Source of the DNA: Clostridiales bacterium
GTDB taxonomy: Bacteria; Bacillota; Clostridia; Oscillospirales; Oscillospiraceae
DNA length: 64,000 nucleotides
Assembly: GCA_022786995.1 (NCBI GenBank)
Contig: JALFUW010000071.1
Location: 1-64,000 of the forward strand
Direction: 5' to 3'
Positions 31,967 through 40,579 of the stretch are shown here, one piece after another. Within the stretch, counting starts at the first letter, position 1, and each line of letters begins with the position of its first letter. A program made the translations under genes and the position numbers. The notes beneath the pieces were generated by a model. The model did no database searches. It worked only from the letters and a program-made list of their open reading frames with translations, and was not told the origin of the DNA.

Positions 31967-33174
31967 AGTATCCCTCCCGCGTGAAGGCCCGCCAGTCGGC
32001 CAGAGCTCCACGCCCATTGCAAATTATAGCCGCCGCAGTCGCCGTCGATGTCCAGCACCTCGCCGCAGGCATAAAGGCCGGGAATCAGGCGGCTTTCCAT
32101 GGTTTTTTCGTCAAATTCTGCCGTCACAATGCCCCCGGCGGTGACCTGCGCACTGTCCATGCCCATAGGCTCTGTCAGGGAAACCTCCAAAGCCTTGACC
32201 GCCTCCACAGCCTGCCCGATCTCCCAGTCGGACAAGTCTTTTACAGAAGCGTTGGGAGTCAATCCCGCGCTCTGGGTCAGCACCCGGCCCAGACGATTGT
32301 GCAGGATGCCCGTCAGCAGCTCGGACACGGGAAGACTGGTTTCCCGCCGCCGTTCCAGCTCCCGGCGAAGCTCCTCGTTTGACAGTTCCGGCAGGAAATC
32401 CATCCGGCATGCCCAGCTTCCCCCGCCCTGACACACATCCCGGGAAATCTCGAAAATCACCGGGCCGGACAGTCCGTACTCCGTAAACTGGAGCTGCCCG
32501 GTGCTCTGGGCGGTGACGACCCCATTATGGAGGATTTCCGCCCGGCAGTTCGCCCGGACGCCCTTGAGGGACGGACACCCGGCCCAGCCGGACTTGATCT
32601 GCACCAGCGTGGGCCGGAGCTTCGTGCAGCTGTGGCCCAGCGACCTCAGCAGCTTATAGCCGGACATGGAGCCGCCCAGCTTCGTGCCCGCAAGGCCGCC
32701 GCAGGCAATGATGAGCCTGTCACATTCCACCGGCGCCCCCTTGGCTTCCACACGGAAGCCATTGGGGGTTTTCTTCACTTTTTCCACCTCAATGCCCAGT
32801 TTTACCTGAATATTTGGCTGTTCCAACGCGAAACGCAGCACATCTACAACAGAATTGGCCTGATCGGAGTAGGGATACACCCGCCCCGAATCCTCCGCAA
32901 CAGTCAGAAGCCCCAGGCCGTGAAACCAGTTTCGCGCCGCTTCCGGCGGGAACTGAGACAGGGCGTACTGGGCAAAGACCGGGTTGTTTCCATGGTAGCC
33001 GCCTTCCCCCGCGTGAAGGTTTGTTAAATTGCACCGTCCGTTTCCTGTGGACAGCAGCTTCCGGCCCACCCGGGTCTGGCGCTCCATGAGAATAACCTGT
33101 GCTTGCCTGTTCTCCGCCGCGGCCAGCGCCGCCGCCATGCCCGACGCTCCGCCTCCGATAATTCCGATTACCAT
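31963..33174 (-). CDS. BaiN/HI0933-family NAD(P)/FAD-dependent oxidoreductase
   Basis: Flavoprotein of the HI0933/BaiN-like family, 403 aa. It has the FAD motif GIIGGGASGMAAALAAAEN near residue 4, RVGRKLLSTGNGRCNLTNL and a C-terminal LYACGEVLDIDGDCGGYNLQ FAD-contact loop. Some members act in bile-acid dehydroxylation, but most have no known substrate, and nothing else here suggests a bai operon. ATG at 33174 with AAAGGAAA upstream is preferred over the longer ORF. It is four-base coupled to the COG2509-type gene. Confidence 0.9.
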   Translation of the reverse strand: MVIGIIGGGASGMAAALAAAENRQAQVILMERQTRVGRKLLSTGNGRCNLTNLHAGEGGYHGNNPVFAQYALSQFPPEAARNWFHGLGLLTVAEDSGRVYPYSDQANSVVDVLRFALEQPNIQVKLGIEVEKVKKTPNGFRVEAKGAPVECDRLIIACGGLAGTKLGGSMSGYKLLRSLGHSCTKLRPTLVQIKSGWAGCPSLKGVRANCRAEILHNGVVTAQSTGQLQFTEYGLSGPVIFEISRDVCQGGGSWACRMDFLPELSNEELRRELERRRETSLPVSELLTGILHNRLGRVLTQSAGLTPNASVKDLSDWEIGQAVEAVKALEVSLTEPMGMDSAQVTAGGIVTAEFDEKTMESRLIPGLYACGEVLDIDGDCGGYNLQWAWSSGRLAGLHAGGIL

Positions 33175-33349
33175 ATCGTTTCCTTTCCTGAAGATACCCA
33201 CCGCAGGGATAGAACAAGTTATCCGCGTCGTCCGTCATCCCCAGCCAGCAAAGTACGCCGACTCGCAATGCCATGCTTGCCCGGAGACTCCCGTTCCGTT
33301 TCCGCCGAAAAAAGACGCGAATGAATCGTATGGGCCTATGGATGCCCGC

Positions 33350-35236
33350 CTATTTTCTGCCCCGTCCGCCCTTCTTTTTTGATGGGACGCTTCGATTGCG
33401 TGGTACAGAGGATACCCCTGGTGTTCTTGACACATCCGGCCGCTTGGGGGGTACTGCCCGAATCAGGCACTTGGGCCCGGAGCCGATCAGGTCTTCCCGG
33501 TGGGCTTTCAGCAGGGCCTCTTTCACCAGATAGTAGTTCTTGGGGTTGCGGTACTGGATCAGCGCCCGCTGCATTTCCTTCTCATGAGGGTCTGTAGGGA
33601 CGTAGACCCGCTCCATCGTCCTGGGATCAAGGCCGGTATAGTACATCACTGTGGACAATGTGGAGGGGGTGGGGTAGAAATCCTGCACCTGCTCCGGGTT
33701 GTAGCCCATGTCCCGGATGTACTCCGCCAGCTCCACAGCTTCCTTCATGGTGGAGCCGGGATGGCTGGACATGAGGTAAGGAACCAAATACTGATTCATA
33801 CCGTACTGTTTATTCAGGGCGAAATACTTGTCCACAAACCTGTTGTAAACCGCGTTTCTGGGCTTGCCCATCCGGGAAAGCACCGGGTCTGCAACGTGCT
33901 CCGGGGCCACCTTCAGCTGCCCGGAGATGTGATACTGCACCAGTTCCTTGAAGAAGGTATCCTTTTTGTCCGCCAGAAGGTAGTCAAAGCGAATACCGCT
34001 GCGCACGAATACCTTCTTCACCCCGGGGATTTTGCGCAGCTTGCGAAGCAGGGCGATGTAGTCACTGTGGTCGGCATTCATATTCTTGCAGGGAGTCGGG
34101 TACAGGCACTGCCGCCCGCCGCAGGCCCCCTTCGTCAGCTGTTTTTCGCAGGCCGGGTGCCGGAAGTTGGCGGTGGGGCCGCCCACATCGTGGATGTAAC
34201 CCTTGAAATCCTTGTCCTTCACCATGATTTCCGCTTCCCTGAGAATGGATTCATGGCTCCGAACCTGCACGATTCTGCCCTGATGAAAGGTCAGCGCGCA
34301 GAAGGAGCAGGCCCCGAAGCAGCCCCGGTTACTTACAAGGCTGAATTTGACCTCCTCGATGGCGGGCACGCCGCCCAATTTTGCGTAGCTGGGGTGCCAG
34401 GTGCGCTCATAGGGCAGGTCGTAGACGGCGTCCATCTCCTCCATGGTCAGGGGCTTCTGAGGCGGGTTCTGCACCACGAATTCCTTGCCGTAGGCTTCCG
34501 CCAGACGCTTGGCGGTGAAGGGATCACAGTTGCCATACTGGATTTTGAAGGACTCGGCGTATTTTTTCTTATTGGCTTTCAGTTCCTCAAAAGAAGGAAG
34601 AACGATGGTGGGCAGGCTCTCGTCCAGCTCGCTGGCCCTAAACACGGTGCCGTCGATGTAGGTGATGTCCCGGACGTTCATACCGGCATTCAGCGCCTCC
34701 GCAATCTCCACGATGCTCTTTTCCCCCATGCCGTACATGAGAAGGTCGGCTTGGCTGTCCAGCAGTATGGAGCGCTTCATGCTCTCCGACCAGTAGTCGT
34801 AGTGCCCTAGCCTTCGCAGGCTTGCTTCAATGCCGCCGATTAAAATGGGCACATCCTTGTAGGTCTGGCGGATGAGGTTACAGTAGACGATGGTAGCGTA
34901 ATCCGGGCGCTTGCCCATGAACCCGCCGGGGGTGAAGGCATCGGTTTTCCGCTTATGCTTGGTGACGGAATAGTGGTTCACCATGGAGTCCATATTGCCC
35001 CCGGACACCAGAAACCCCAGCCGGGGCCGTCCGAACACGTCGATGGACTTGGGATTCTTCCAATCCGGCTGGGAGATGATGCCGACACTGTAGCCGTTCT
35101 TTTCCAGCACCCGGCTGATGATGGCGTGACCGAAGGAGGGGTGATCGACGTAGGCGTCGCCGATGACATAGACAAAGTCGCAGGTTTCCCAGCCCCGCTC
35201 CAACATTTCTTTCTTGCTAATGGGCAGAAATGCCAT
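33350..35236 (-). CDS. YgiQ family radical SAM protein
   Basis: The 628-aa protein has an N-terminal B12-binding-like region ([20 protein letters not shown]), the radical-SAM cluster [16 protein letters not shown] (CxxxCxxC, about residues 310-317) and a C-terminal Cys-bearing region ([24 protein letters not shown]). YgiQ-type proteins are widespread in anaerobes; their reaction is not established. It is last in the ylmH-DUF896-ygiQ operon. The basic tail ([14 protein letters not shown]) is low-complexity. Confidence 0.9.
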   Translation of the reverse strand: MAFLPISKKEMLERGWETCDFVYVIGDAYVDHPSFGHAIISRVLEKNGYSVGIISQPDWKNPKSIDVFGRPRLGFLVSGGNMDSMVNHYSVTKHKRKTDAFTPGGFMGKRPDYATIVYCNLIRQTYKDVPILIGGIEASLRRLGHYDYWSESMKRSILLDSQADLLMYGMGEKSIVEIAEALNAGMNVRDITYIDGTVFRASELDESLPTIVLPSFEELKANKKKYAESFKIQYGNCDPFTAKRLAEAYGKEFVVQNPPQKPLTMEEMDAVYDLPYERTWHPSYAKLGGVPAIEEVKFSLVSNRGCFGACSFCALTFHQGRIVQVRSHESILREAEIMVKDKDFKGYIHDVGGPTANFRHPACEKQLTKGACGGRQCLYPTPCKNMNADHSDYIALLRKLRKIPGVKKVFVRSGIRFDYLLADKKDTFFKELVQYHISGQLKVAPEHVADPVLSRMGKPRNAVYNRFVDKYFALNKQYGMNQYLVPYLMSSHPGSTMKEAVELAEYIRDMGYNPEQVQDFYPTPSTLSTVMYYTGLDPRTMERVYVPTDPHEKEMQRALIQYRNPKNYYLVKEALLKAHREDLIGSGPKCLIRAVPPKRPDVSRTPGVSSVPRNRSVPSKKKGGRGRK

Positions 35237-35248
35237 GGAATCCCTCCT

Positions 35249-35452
35249 TTACTTGCGTTCCAATTTTTTCTTGGTGCCGTCGGGGCCGACGATGTAGGTG
35301 TTTTCCAGCTGACCAACAAGGTTCGCCTTGACGGAATCAATATAAATTCTTCTCAGCTTATCCCGCTCGGCTACCTCCTCGTCAGTCAGGCCCTCGGTTT
35401 TCGCTTTCTTCGCCAGAACGTTGATTCTGGTAATCACTTCACTCATATTCAT
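35249..35452 (-). CDS. DUF896 (YnzC/UPF0291) family small protein
   Basis: The 67-aa protein (MNMSEVITRINVLAKKAKTE and on) matches the short helical DUF896 family in its I-x-R-I-N-x-L-x-x-K-x-K pattern, LTDEEVAERDKLRR and YIDSVKANL. B. subtilis relatives form small helical bundles and one is an SOS-linked peptide gene, but function is unclear. ATG at 35452 has AGGAAAA upstream. It sits 10 bp after ylmH and 12 bp before ygiQ. Confidence 0.88.
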   Translation of the reverse strand: MNMSEVITRINVLAKKAKTEGLTDEEVAERDKLRRIYIDSVKANLVGQLENTYIVGPDGTKKKLERK

Positions 35453-35462
35453 AGCGTTTTCC

Positions 35463-36248
35463 TCACACATAGCGGTGGATCACCACCGAAATTCGATCTT
35501 TTCTGGTTTTCCCGTTGACTTTTTGCAGTTGTATCTTTCCAAGGCCCCGGACGGAGATTTTGGCCCCCTCGGGAACCGGCTTGTCCGGCTTCTCGCAAGG
35601 CAGACCGTCGATGGCAGCTTTCCCCGTGGTGACGTATTGGGCCGCCAGACTCCGCCCCACACGAAAGCCGGAGGAAATCACGCTGTCCAGGCGCAGGGAG
35701 GCAAGGGTGTCCTTGATTTCCTTGGTTTCCGGCACCGGGATGGAAGCTTCCGTCAGGGGAATCCGCTCCAAATGGAGTTTGGTACGCCCGGCGGAGGCGA
35801 AATTCTGCAAAAGGTAGGGAGCAATTTCCGCCGTGACGAAGAAATCACAGGTTCCCGTTCCCACGCAGATATCTCCCACGGTCTCCCGCCCGATGCCGGC
35901 GCCCATCAGCGCCCCCAGAAAGTCCCGGTGGCTGGGGCTGTCCCCCTGATAGAAGGTGGCTCTCAGACAGGCGCAGGGAGAATCCTCCTCAAAGAAAGCA
36001 GCTTCTTCCAGATAGTCAGGAAGAAAAATCAGCATTTTCCGCTCGGCACCCCCATAGCCGCCAAAAAAGTGAAGCCCTTCGGGGCAGCCAAAGAGGTATT
36101 TTGCCATTTCCTGCTCCCGCGCAGACAGGAAACAGGTGGAAGCCGGGATGTTCTTGCGAATACCGGCGTTTATTTTGTCCCAGAGTTTGGCAAGAAGCAC
36201 CTTATCTTCCGCCGATTGGGCGATTTTTTCAATGTTGGTACGATCCAT
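35463..36248 (-). CDS. YlmH-type S4-domain RNA-binding protein
   Basis: The 261-aa protein has an N-terminal YlmH domain (FLSAREQEMAKYLFG, DFLGALMGAGIGRETVGDI) and a C-terminal S4 RNA-binding domain (LRLDSVISSGFRVGRSLAAQ, GKIQLQKVNGKTRK). YlmH proteins of Firmicutes are linked to division clusters and to rescue of stalled ribosomes. Here it is detached from the dcw cluster and leads an operon with DUF896 and ygiQ. The ATG at 36248 lies only about 10 nt after the predicted transcription start, so the leader is very short. Confidence 0.9.
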   Translation of the reverse strand: MDRTNIEKIAQSAEDKVLLAKLWDKINAGIRKNIPASTCFLSAREQEMAKYLFGCPEGLHFFGGYGGAERKMLIFLPDYLEEAAFFEEDSPCACLRATFYQGDSPSHRDFLGALMGAGIGRETVGDICVGTGTCDFFVTAEIAPYLLQNFASAGRTKLHLERIPLTEASIPVPETKEIKDTLASLRLDSVISSGFRVGRSLAAQYVTTGKAAIDGLPCEKPDKPVPEGAKISVRGLGKIQLQKVNGKTRKDRISVVIHRYV

Positions 36249-36264
36249 GATATCACCAATGGGG

Positions 36265-36294
36265 ATTATACCATACGATTCCGCTTTGTGTAAA
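36265..36294 (-). promoter_or_regulatory. Promoter of the ylmH operon
   Basis: TTTACA (36289-36294) and TATAAT (36265-36270), 18 bp apart on the minus strand. The start codon is only 17 bp beyond the -10 box. Confidence 0.65.
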
Positions 36295-36394
36295 GACAGT
36301 TTATCGAGTATGGCAAAATTACCACCGGCTGAAACCGAGGGGCAGCCATAGTATCCAGGCAGGGGCATTCTTCTGCCGTTTTCGCGCCGAAAGC

Positions 36395-36428
36395 AAAAAG
36401 CCGCCGCAGCTTCCCGCTGCAGCGGCTT
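36395..36428 (-). terminator. Intrinsic terminator after the P-loop gene
   Basis: On the minus strand AAGCCGCTGCAGC and GCTGCGGCGGCTT form a 13-position stem with one mismatch, loop GGGAA, then TTT, 15 bp after the stop codon. Confidence 0.88.
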
Positions 36429-36442
36429 GGGATGTACTTATC

Positions 36443-36850
36443 TTACAGATACTGCTTCATGCCATCGCTGGCCTTGGCGGGATCCTCGGAGATGGTAATG
36501 GTGATCTCCATGCTGTTATCAGCGGCAAACTTGGCGCACCATGCCACAAAGTCCTCAGCGGCTGCCAGATCGGCACCGATGGTCTTGTACAGGTTGTCGA
36601 TAAAGACGTTGGTGATGTCAAAGTTACCGGCGTGCAGGCCGCTCAGGAAGCCCTTGAGCATCTCGCTGCTGCAAATGCCGTACTCCTTGGAGTCCACAAG
36701 ACGAACCTTATAAGAAAGATCGTAGGTCAGCTTTCTGCCGTACTCGATGCAGACCACATCGCCGTGAGCCTCAGCCACCGCGCCGTTGATGGCGTCGATC
36801 ATCTTCTTTGTTTTGCCGGAGCCCTTCAGGCCCATAATAACATGAATCAT
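36443..36850 (-). CDS. Small P-loop ATP-binding protein of unknown function
   Basis: The 135-aa protein starts with a clear Walker A loop (MGLKGSGKTKKMID, about 6-19). A possible Walker B follows (NVFIDNLYKT, about 81-90). It is a minimal P-loop fold without partner domains. Close relatives appear as hypothetical proteins in Clostridia, but no function is known to me. It is a single-gene unit with its own promoter (TTGCAA/TAGAAT, 17 bp), a strong AAGGAGG RBS and its own terminator. Confidence 0.78.
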   Translation of the reverse strand: MIHVIMGLKGSGKTKKMIDAINGAVAEAHGDVVCIEYGRKLTYDLSYKVRLVDSKEYGICSSEMLKGFLSGLHAGNFDITNVFIDNLYKTIGADLAAAEDFVAWCAKFAADNSMEITITISEDPAKASDGMKQYL

Positions 36851-36888
36851 AGGAATGTCCTCCTTGCCTTTATTTTTGGCTTATGCAC

Positions 36889-36917
36889 ATTCTACCAGTA
36901 AACGGAGAAATTTGCAA
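36889..36917 (-). promoter_or_regulatory. Promoter of the P-loop gene
   Basis: TTGCAA (36912-36917) and TAGAAT (36889-36894) with a 17-bp spacer on the minus strand. Confidence 0.7.
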
Positions 36918-36949
36918 CTACTATTTTACATTTTTCCCAAGAGAATTCC

Positions 36950-36972
36950 GGGGAGGACGTTGCGTCCTCCCC
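36950..36972 (-). terminator. Probable terminator hairpin after pgi
   Basis: GGGGAGGACG (36950-36959) and CGTCCTCCCC (36963-36972) form a perfect ten-base stem 9 bp after the pgi stop. The tail is not T-rich, so termination strength is uncertain. Confidence 0.6.
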
Positions 36973-36981
36973 AGATGATAT

Positions 36982-38286
36982 TTATTTCTCGTAACCGGGC
37001 TTGCCCAGCAGCTGGAACATATTGCGCTTGTACAGCTCCACACCGGGCTGGTTGAAGGGATTCACACCCAGAACGTAGGCGGACACACCGCAGCACAGCT
37101 CCAGGAAGTAGAACAGTTCGCCCACCTTCCGGGCGTCCAGCTCGCCGCAGTCCATGGTGATGACGGGCACACCGCCGTCCACATGGGCAGCCAGAGTGCC
37201 GAGGTAGGCCTTCTCGTCCACGAAGTCAAGGGTCTTGCCCTCCAGATAGTTCAGGCCGTCCAGATTCTTCCAGTCGCCGCCGATGGTGTACTTGGCCTCG
37301 GGAGCGTCGAAGCGAACCATGGTCTCAAAAATGTTCCGCTCGCCGGCCTGAATCATCTGGCCCAGGGAGTGCAGATCGGCGGTGAACTCGGCGGTGACGG
37401 GGAAGATGCCCTTGCCGTCCTTGCCCTCGGACTCGCCGAAAAGCTGCTGCCACCAGCCGCCGAACATTTTGAAGCCCGGCTCAAAGGACTCAAAAATCTC
37501 CATGGCCTTGCCGTTGCGGTACAGCAGGTTACGAACAGCGGCGTACTGCCAGACGGGGTTTTCGAAGGAGCGCAGGTCGTAGCTTTCCTTGGCGTCCATA
37601 GCGCCGTTCATCAGCTCCATGATGTCGATCCCGGCCACAGCCAGAGGCAGCAGACCCACGGGGGTCAGCACGGAGAAGCGGCCACCCACATTGGGGGGGA
37701 TCACGAAGGTCTCCCAACCCTCCTCAGTGGCCATCTGGCGCAGAGCACCCTTGCAGGGGTCGGTGATGGCGAAAATCCGATCCTTGGCGCCGTCGGTGCC
37801 GTACTTGCGCTCCAGCATCCAGCGCAGGGCACGGGTGGCGATGGCAGGTTCGGTGGTGGTGCCGGACTTACTGATGATGGCGATGGAGAAGTCCTTGTCC
37901 TCCAGCAGACGGCACAGCTCGTTCCAGTGACGGGTGCTCAGGCCGTTGCCGGCGAAGAAGATCTGGGGATCGCCCTTGCCCTTGCCGATGTTGTGGTTGG
38001 GGCCCTGCAGCAGCTCGATGGCAGCCCGGGGACCAAGGTAGGAGCCGCCGATGCCGATGACCACAAATACATCGGAATTTTCCCGAATCTTCTTGGCGGC
38101 AGCCTGAATGCGGGTGATCTCGTCGGTGGCTTCCCGGACGGGCAGGTTCAGCCAGCCCAGGAAATCATTGCCCTCGCCGGTGCCGTCAGCCAGGGTGGCG
38201 TGGGCGTCGGCAACTTCCTTTTCCATTGCCAGCAGGTCGGCCAGTGTCAGCTGACCCCAGACATTGGAGATATCAACTTTAATCAT
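36982..38286 (-). CDS. pgi: Glucose-6-phosphate isomerase
   Basis: Interconverts glucose 6-phosphate and fructose 6-phosphate. The 434-aa protein is of the shorter Firmicute/Thermotoga type, with GIGGSYLGPRAAIELLQG near 72, ISKSGTTTEPA near 138 and the C-terminal GVNPFNQPGVELYKRNM loop. ATG at 38286 (MIKVDISNVWGQ) is used because the longer reading enters non-coding sequence. It is divergent from the ROK glucokinase gene, its likely metabolic partner. Confidence 0.97.
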   Translation of the reverse strand: MIKVDISNVWGQLTLADLLAMEKEVADAHATLADGTGEGNDFLGWLNLPVREATDEITRIQAAAKKIRENSDVFVVIGIGGSYLGPRAAIELLQGPNHNIGKGKGDPQIFFAGNGLSTRHWNELCRLLEDKDFSIAIISKSGTTTEPAIATRALRWMLERKYGTDGAKDRIFAITDPCKGALRQMATEEGWETFVIPPNVGGRFSVLTPVGLLPLAVAGIDIMELMNGAMDAKESYDLRSFENPVWQYAAVRNLLYRNGKAMEIFESFEPGFKMFGGWWQQLFGESEGKDGKGIFPVTAEFTADLHSLGQMIQAGERNIFETMVRFDAPEAKYTIGGDWKNLDGLNYLEGKTLDFVDEKAYLGTLAAHVDGGVPVITMDCGELDARKVGELFYFLELCCGVSAYVLGVNPFNQPGVELYKRNMFQLLGKPGYEK

Positions 38287-38321
38287 GTAATGGAACACGT
38301 CCTTTCTGTAAGTACATCTAT

Positions 38322-38350
38322 ATGTTACCGCAAAACCGGCGTAAACGCAA
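38322..38350 (-). promoter_or_regulatory. Possible promoter of pgi
   Basis: TTGCGT (38345-38350) and TAACAT (38322-38327), 17 bp apart on the minus strand; the -10 box is a weak match. Confidence 0.45.
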
Positions 38351-38429
38351 GCCCTTTCGCGAAAAAAACACCTGTCCCCTGCCGCCCCGCCGCTCTGCTC
38401 CCCGATCACGCATTTTTTTCGTCAAAGGG

Positions 38430-38458
38430 CTGGCAATTTTGATCAGAATATGTATAAT
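38430..38458 (+). promoter_or_regulatory. Promoter of the ROK glucokinase gene
   Basis: CTGGCA (38430-38435) and TATAAT (38453-38458), 17 bp apart, about 35 bp before the start codon. Confidence 0.6.
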
Positions 38459-38493
38459 AGAGGTATCAAAAACAGATCAGGAGGCTTCACCCT

Positions 38494-39444
38494 ATGAAAT
38501 ACGGCTTTGGCATTGATCTGGGCGGCACCACCGTCAAGATCGCTTACTTCGACGAAACCGGCAAAATGCTTGATAAGTGGGAGATTCCCACCGTCACCGC
38601 CAATGGCGGCAGCCAGATTCTGCCGGACATCGCCGCGTCCGTCAAGGGCTATCTGGCCCAGCACAGCATCCTCGACAGCGACATTCTGGGTCTCGGCATC
38701 GGTGTGCCCGGCCCCGTCAACGCCAAGGGCATCGTGAATAAGTGCATCAACCTGGGCTGGGGCGTGTTCAACATCTCCGAGACTCTGTCCTCCCTCACCG
38801 GCTTCCCCGTGAAGGCGGGCAACGATGCCAACGTGGCCGCCCTGGGTGAATTCTGGAAGGGCGGCGGTCAGGGCTGCGACAACATGGTCTTTGTCACCCT
38901 GGGCACCGGCGTGGGCGGCGGCATCGTGGTGGAAGGGAACCTGCTCCACGGCGCCCACGGCTCCGGCGCGGAAATCGGTCATCTGGTGCTGAACCGGGAC
39001 GAGACCGTGCCCTGCAACTGCGGCAAATACGGCTGCGTGGAGCAGTACTGCTCCGCCACCGGCATCGTCCGGCTGGCAAAGCTCCATCTGGAGGGCACAG
39101 ACGCCCCCAGCGCCCTGCGGGGTGTGGAAAAGCTGACCTGCAAGGATATCTTCGATGCCGCCAAGGACGGCGACAAGGAGGCCCTTGCCATTCTGGATCA
39201 GGTCTACCGCTATATGGGCGAGTTCCTTGGCAACGTCTGCTCCGTGGTGAACCCCGAGGTGGTGGTCATCGGCGGCGGTGTCAGCAAGGCAGGACAGGTG
39301 CTCATCGACGGCGTGGTGCCCTACTTTAAGAAGTACGTCTTCCACGCCGCCTCCGAGGCCCGGTTCACCCTGGCTTCGCTGGGCAACGATGCCGGCGCCT
39401 ACGGCGCCTTCAAGCTGGCGCTGGATGCCTTTGCCGGTAAGTAA
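38494..39444 (+). CDS. ROK-family sugar kinase, probably glucokinase
   Basis: ATP-dependent phosphorylation of glucose or a related hexose. The 316-aa protein has the phosphate loop DLGGTTVK (9-16), GIGVPGPV, NDANVAALGEFW, GTGVGGGIV and the ROK zinc motif CNCGKYGCVEQY (about 171-182). AGGAGG lies nine bases before ATG 38494. No HTH is present, so it is a kinase rather than a ROK repressor. Glucose specificity is inferred from similarity to Firmicute glucokinases and from neighbouring pgi. Confidence 0.93.
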   Translation: MKYGFGIDLGGTTVKIAYFDETGKMLDKWEIPTVTANGGSQILPDIAASVKGYLAQHSILDSDILGLGIGVPGPVNAKGIVNKCINLGWGVFNISETLSSLTGFPVKAGNDANVAALGEFWKGGGQGCDNMVFVTLGTGVGGGIVVEGNLLHGAHGSGAEIGHLVLNRDETVPCNCGKYGCVEQYCSATGIVRLAKLHLEGTDAPSALRGVEKLTCKDIFDAAKDGDKEALAILDQVYRYMGEFLGNVCSVVNPEVVVIGGGVSKAGQVLIDGVVPYFKKYVFHAASEARFTLASLGNDAGAYGAFKLALDAFAGK

Positions 39445-39461
39445 TTCTACATACGCGAAAG

Positions 39462-39491
39462 CCCGGGAAGCAGCCGCTTCCCGGGTTTCTT
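39462..39491 (+). terminator. Intrinsic terminator after the glucokinase gene
   Basis: CCCGGGAAGC (39462-39471), loop AGCC, GCTTCCCGGG (39476-39485), then TTTCTT. The T tail touches the stop codon of the convergent 35-residue ORF. Confidence 0.9.
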
Positions 39492-39597
39492 ATTTGGCAA
39501 AGCGTTCCAGAAACGCCGGGGACTTCCACCAGTACTGGCTGCCCCTCCCCAGCAGGCGCAGCACCTGATAGATTTTTCCGTTAACCGCCAGTTCCAT
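39490..39597 (-). CDS. 35-residue ORF at the end of the Lgt-like operon
   Basis: The peptide begins MELAVNGKIYQVLRLLGRGS and ends QYWWKSPAFLERFAK. AGAGGAAG precedes ATG 39597, and the ORF overlaps the 3' end of the Lgt-like gene by 17 bases, suggesting coupled translation. VNGKIYQVLRLLGRG resembles the first strands and Gly-rich loop of protein-kinase-like phosphotransferases, so it may be a truncated remnant; alternatively it is a genuine small basic protein. No family can be assigned with confidence. Confidence 0.45.
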   Translation of the reverse strand: MELAVNGKIYQVLRLLGRGSQYWWKSPAFLERFAK

Positions 39598-40579
39598 GAT
39601 ACTTCCTCTCCACACCCACCGCAAGGCTGCGAATCAGCAGGGTCAGCGCAATCACCACCGCCAGACAGCCGCTCATGACGCTGTAGGCAAACAGTGCCTC
39701 GTTGCCCCGGCGCTGGACGTAGTATTCCATGTACCCCGCCCCGGCAATGGCAATGGCTATCAGCAGCCACAGGAAGATCTGCCACGCCCGGAACCCCCGG
39801 GCCTTTACCATCCGCCGGGAGAACAGAATCATCGCCAGCACCAGTGCCAGCGCCCCCAGCACCTGCACCACACTGACAAAGCCGTTGCTGCGGAAGAACA
39901 GGGAGTCATACCGGGTGCTGTCCAGCACCACCTGAGACGCGCCGTAGAGGAGCAGAAATACCAGGCAGGTGTCCCCGTCCCGGAGCTTTCCGCCCTTCTG
40001 CCCTCTCACATAGAACACCGTCAGCCCAATCAGCAGGGCCAGCGCAACCATGGATTGCAGGGCGAAGGTTGCCAGCCGGTACTCCACCGCCCCGGACACC
40101 GCGTTGTTGATGGGGCTGGCGATGGGCAGGCTGCGGAAGGAAACCAGCACCTGCCCCCGGTCGGAGGCATTGAACAGGGCGCTGAGCCGTCCCACCGTCA
40201 TCCCGGCGCAGGCCGCAAGGGACATGGCGTCCAGCATCTCCGGCAGATTGCGGTGCAGGCAGAGGGTTCTGGTGATCACCGCCGCCAGCAGGCAGCCTAA
40301 GAATACGCCCATGAGGGCATAGCCGCCCTCGGCAAAGTTGGTCATGGCGGCGGAAAAGCCGGTATAGCTGTCGCTCTGGCAATACCAGTGGAAGAACCGG
40401 GCGCACACCAGACCCAGCACAATGGCAAGCGGTACCACCGCGAAGCCCGCCGCCCCGTTGCCGCTTTTCCCTAAGTAGAAGGCCAGAAAGAAGCAGATGG
40501 CGGTGGCTGCCGCCAAAGTCAGGATGAGGGAATTCCAGTAGATCGGCAGGCTGCCGCTGTAGAACGCGATTTTATCCAT
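39581..40579 (-). CDS. Lgt-like polytopic membrane protein lacking the canonical Lgt active-site residues
   Basis: The 332-aa protein has about eight membrane segments laid out like prolipoprotein diacylglyceryl transferase. The Lgt signature region reads GRLSALFNASDRG; canonical Lgt has GRxxNFxNxExxG, so the conserved Asn and Glu are replaced. The conserved His region reads GGYALMGVFLG instead of GGxSFHGGLLG. It is therefore probably not a standard Lgt. ATG at 40579 has GGAGGG eight bases upstream and overlaps the preceding gene by eight bases. Confidence 0.65.
   Translation of the reverse strand: MDKIAFYSGSLPIYWNSLILTLAAATAICFFLAFYLGKSGNGAAGFAVVPLAIVLGLVCARFFHWYCQSDSYTGFSAAMTNFAEGGYALMGVFLGCLLAAVITRTLCLHRNLPEMLDAMSLAACAGMTVGRLSALFNASDRGQVLVSFRSLPIASPINNAVSGAVEYRLATFALQSMVALALLIGLTVFYVRGQKGGKLRDGDTCLVFLLLYGASQVVLDSTRYDSLFFRSNGFVSVVQVLGALALVLAMILFSRRMVKARGFRAWQIFLWLLIAIAIAGAGYMEYYVQRRGNEALFAYSVMSGCLAVVIALTLLIRSLAVGVERKYHGTGG

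Noticed and set aside
31963..33174. Bile-acid 7-dehydroxylation gene (baiN).
   Set aside because: The HI0933/BaiN family is broad, and no other bai gene is present; only the family can be supported.
36249..36368. In-frame extension upstream of ylmH reading GYYGCPSVSAGGNFAI, which resembles the N-terminus of endonuclease IV (GYFGCHLSASGGNVAM).
   Set aside because: Only about 8 of 16 residues match, the similarity stops there, and a good promoter lies within the stretch. It is not enough to call an nfo pseudogene fragment.
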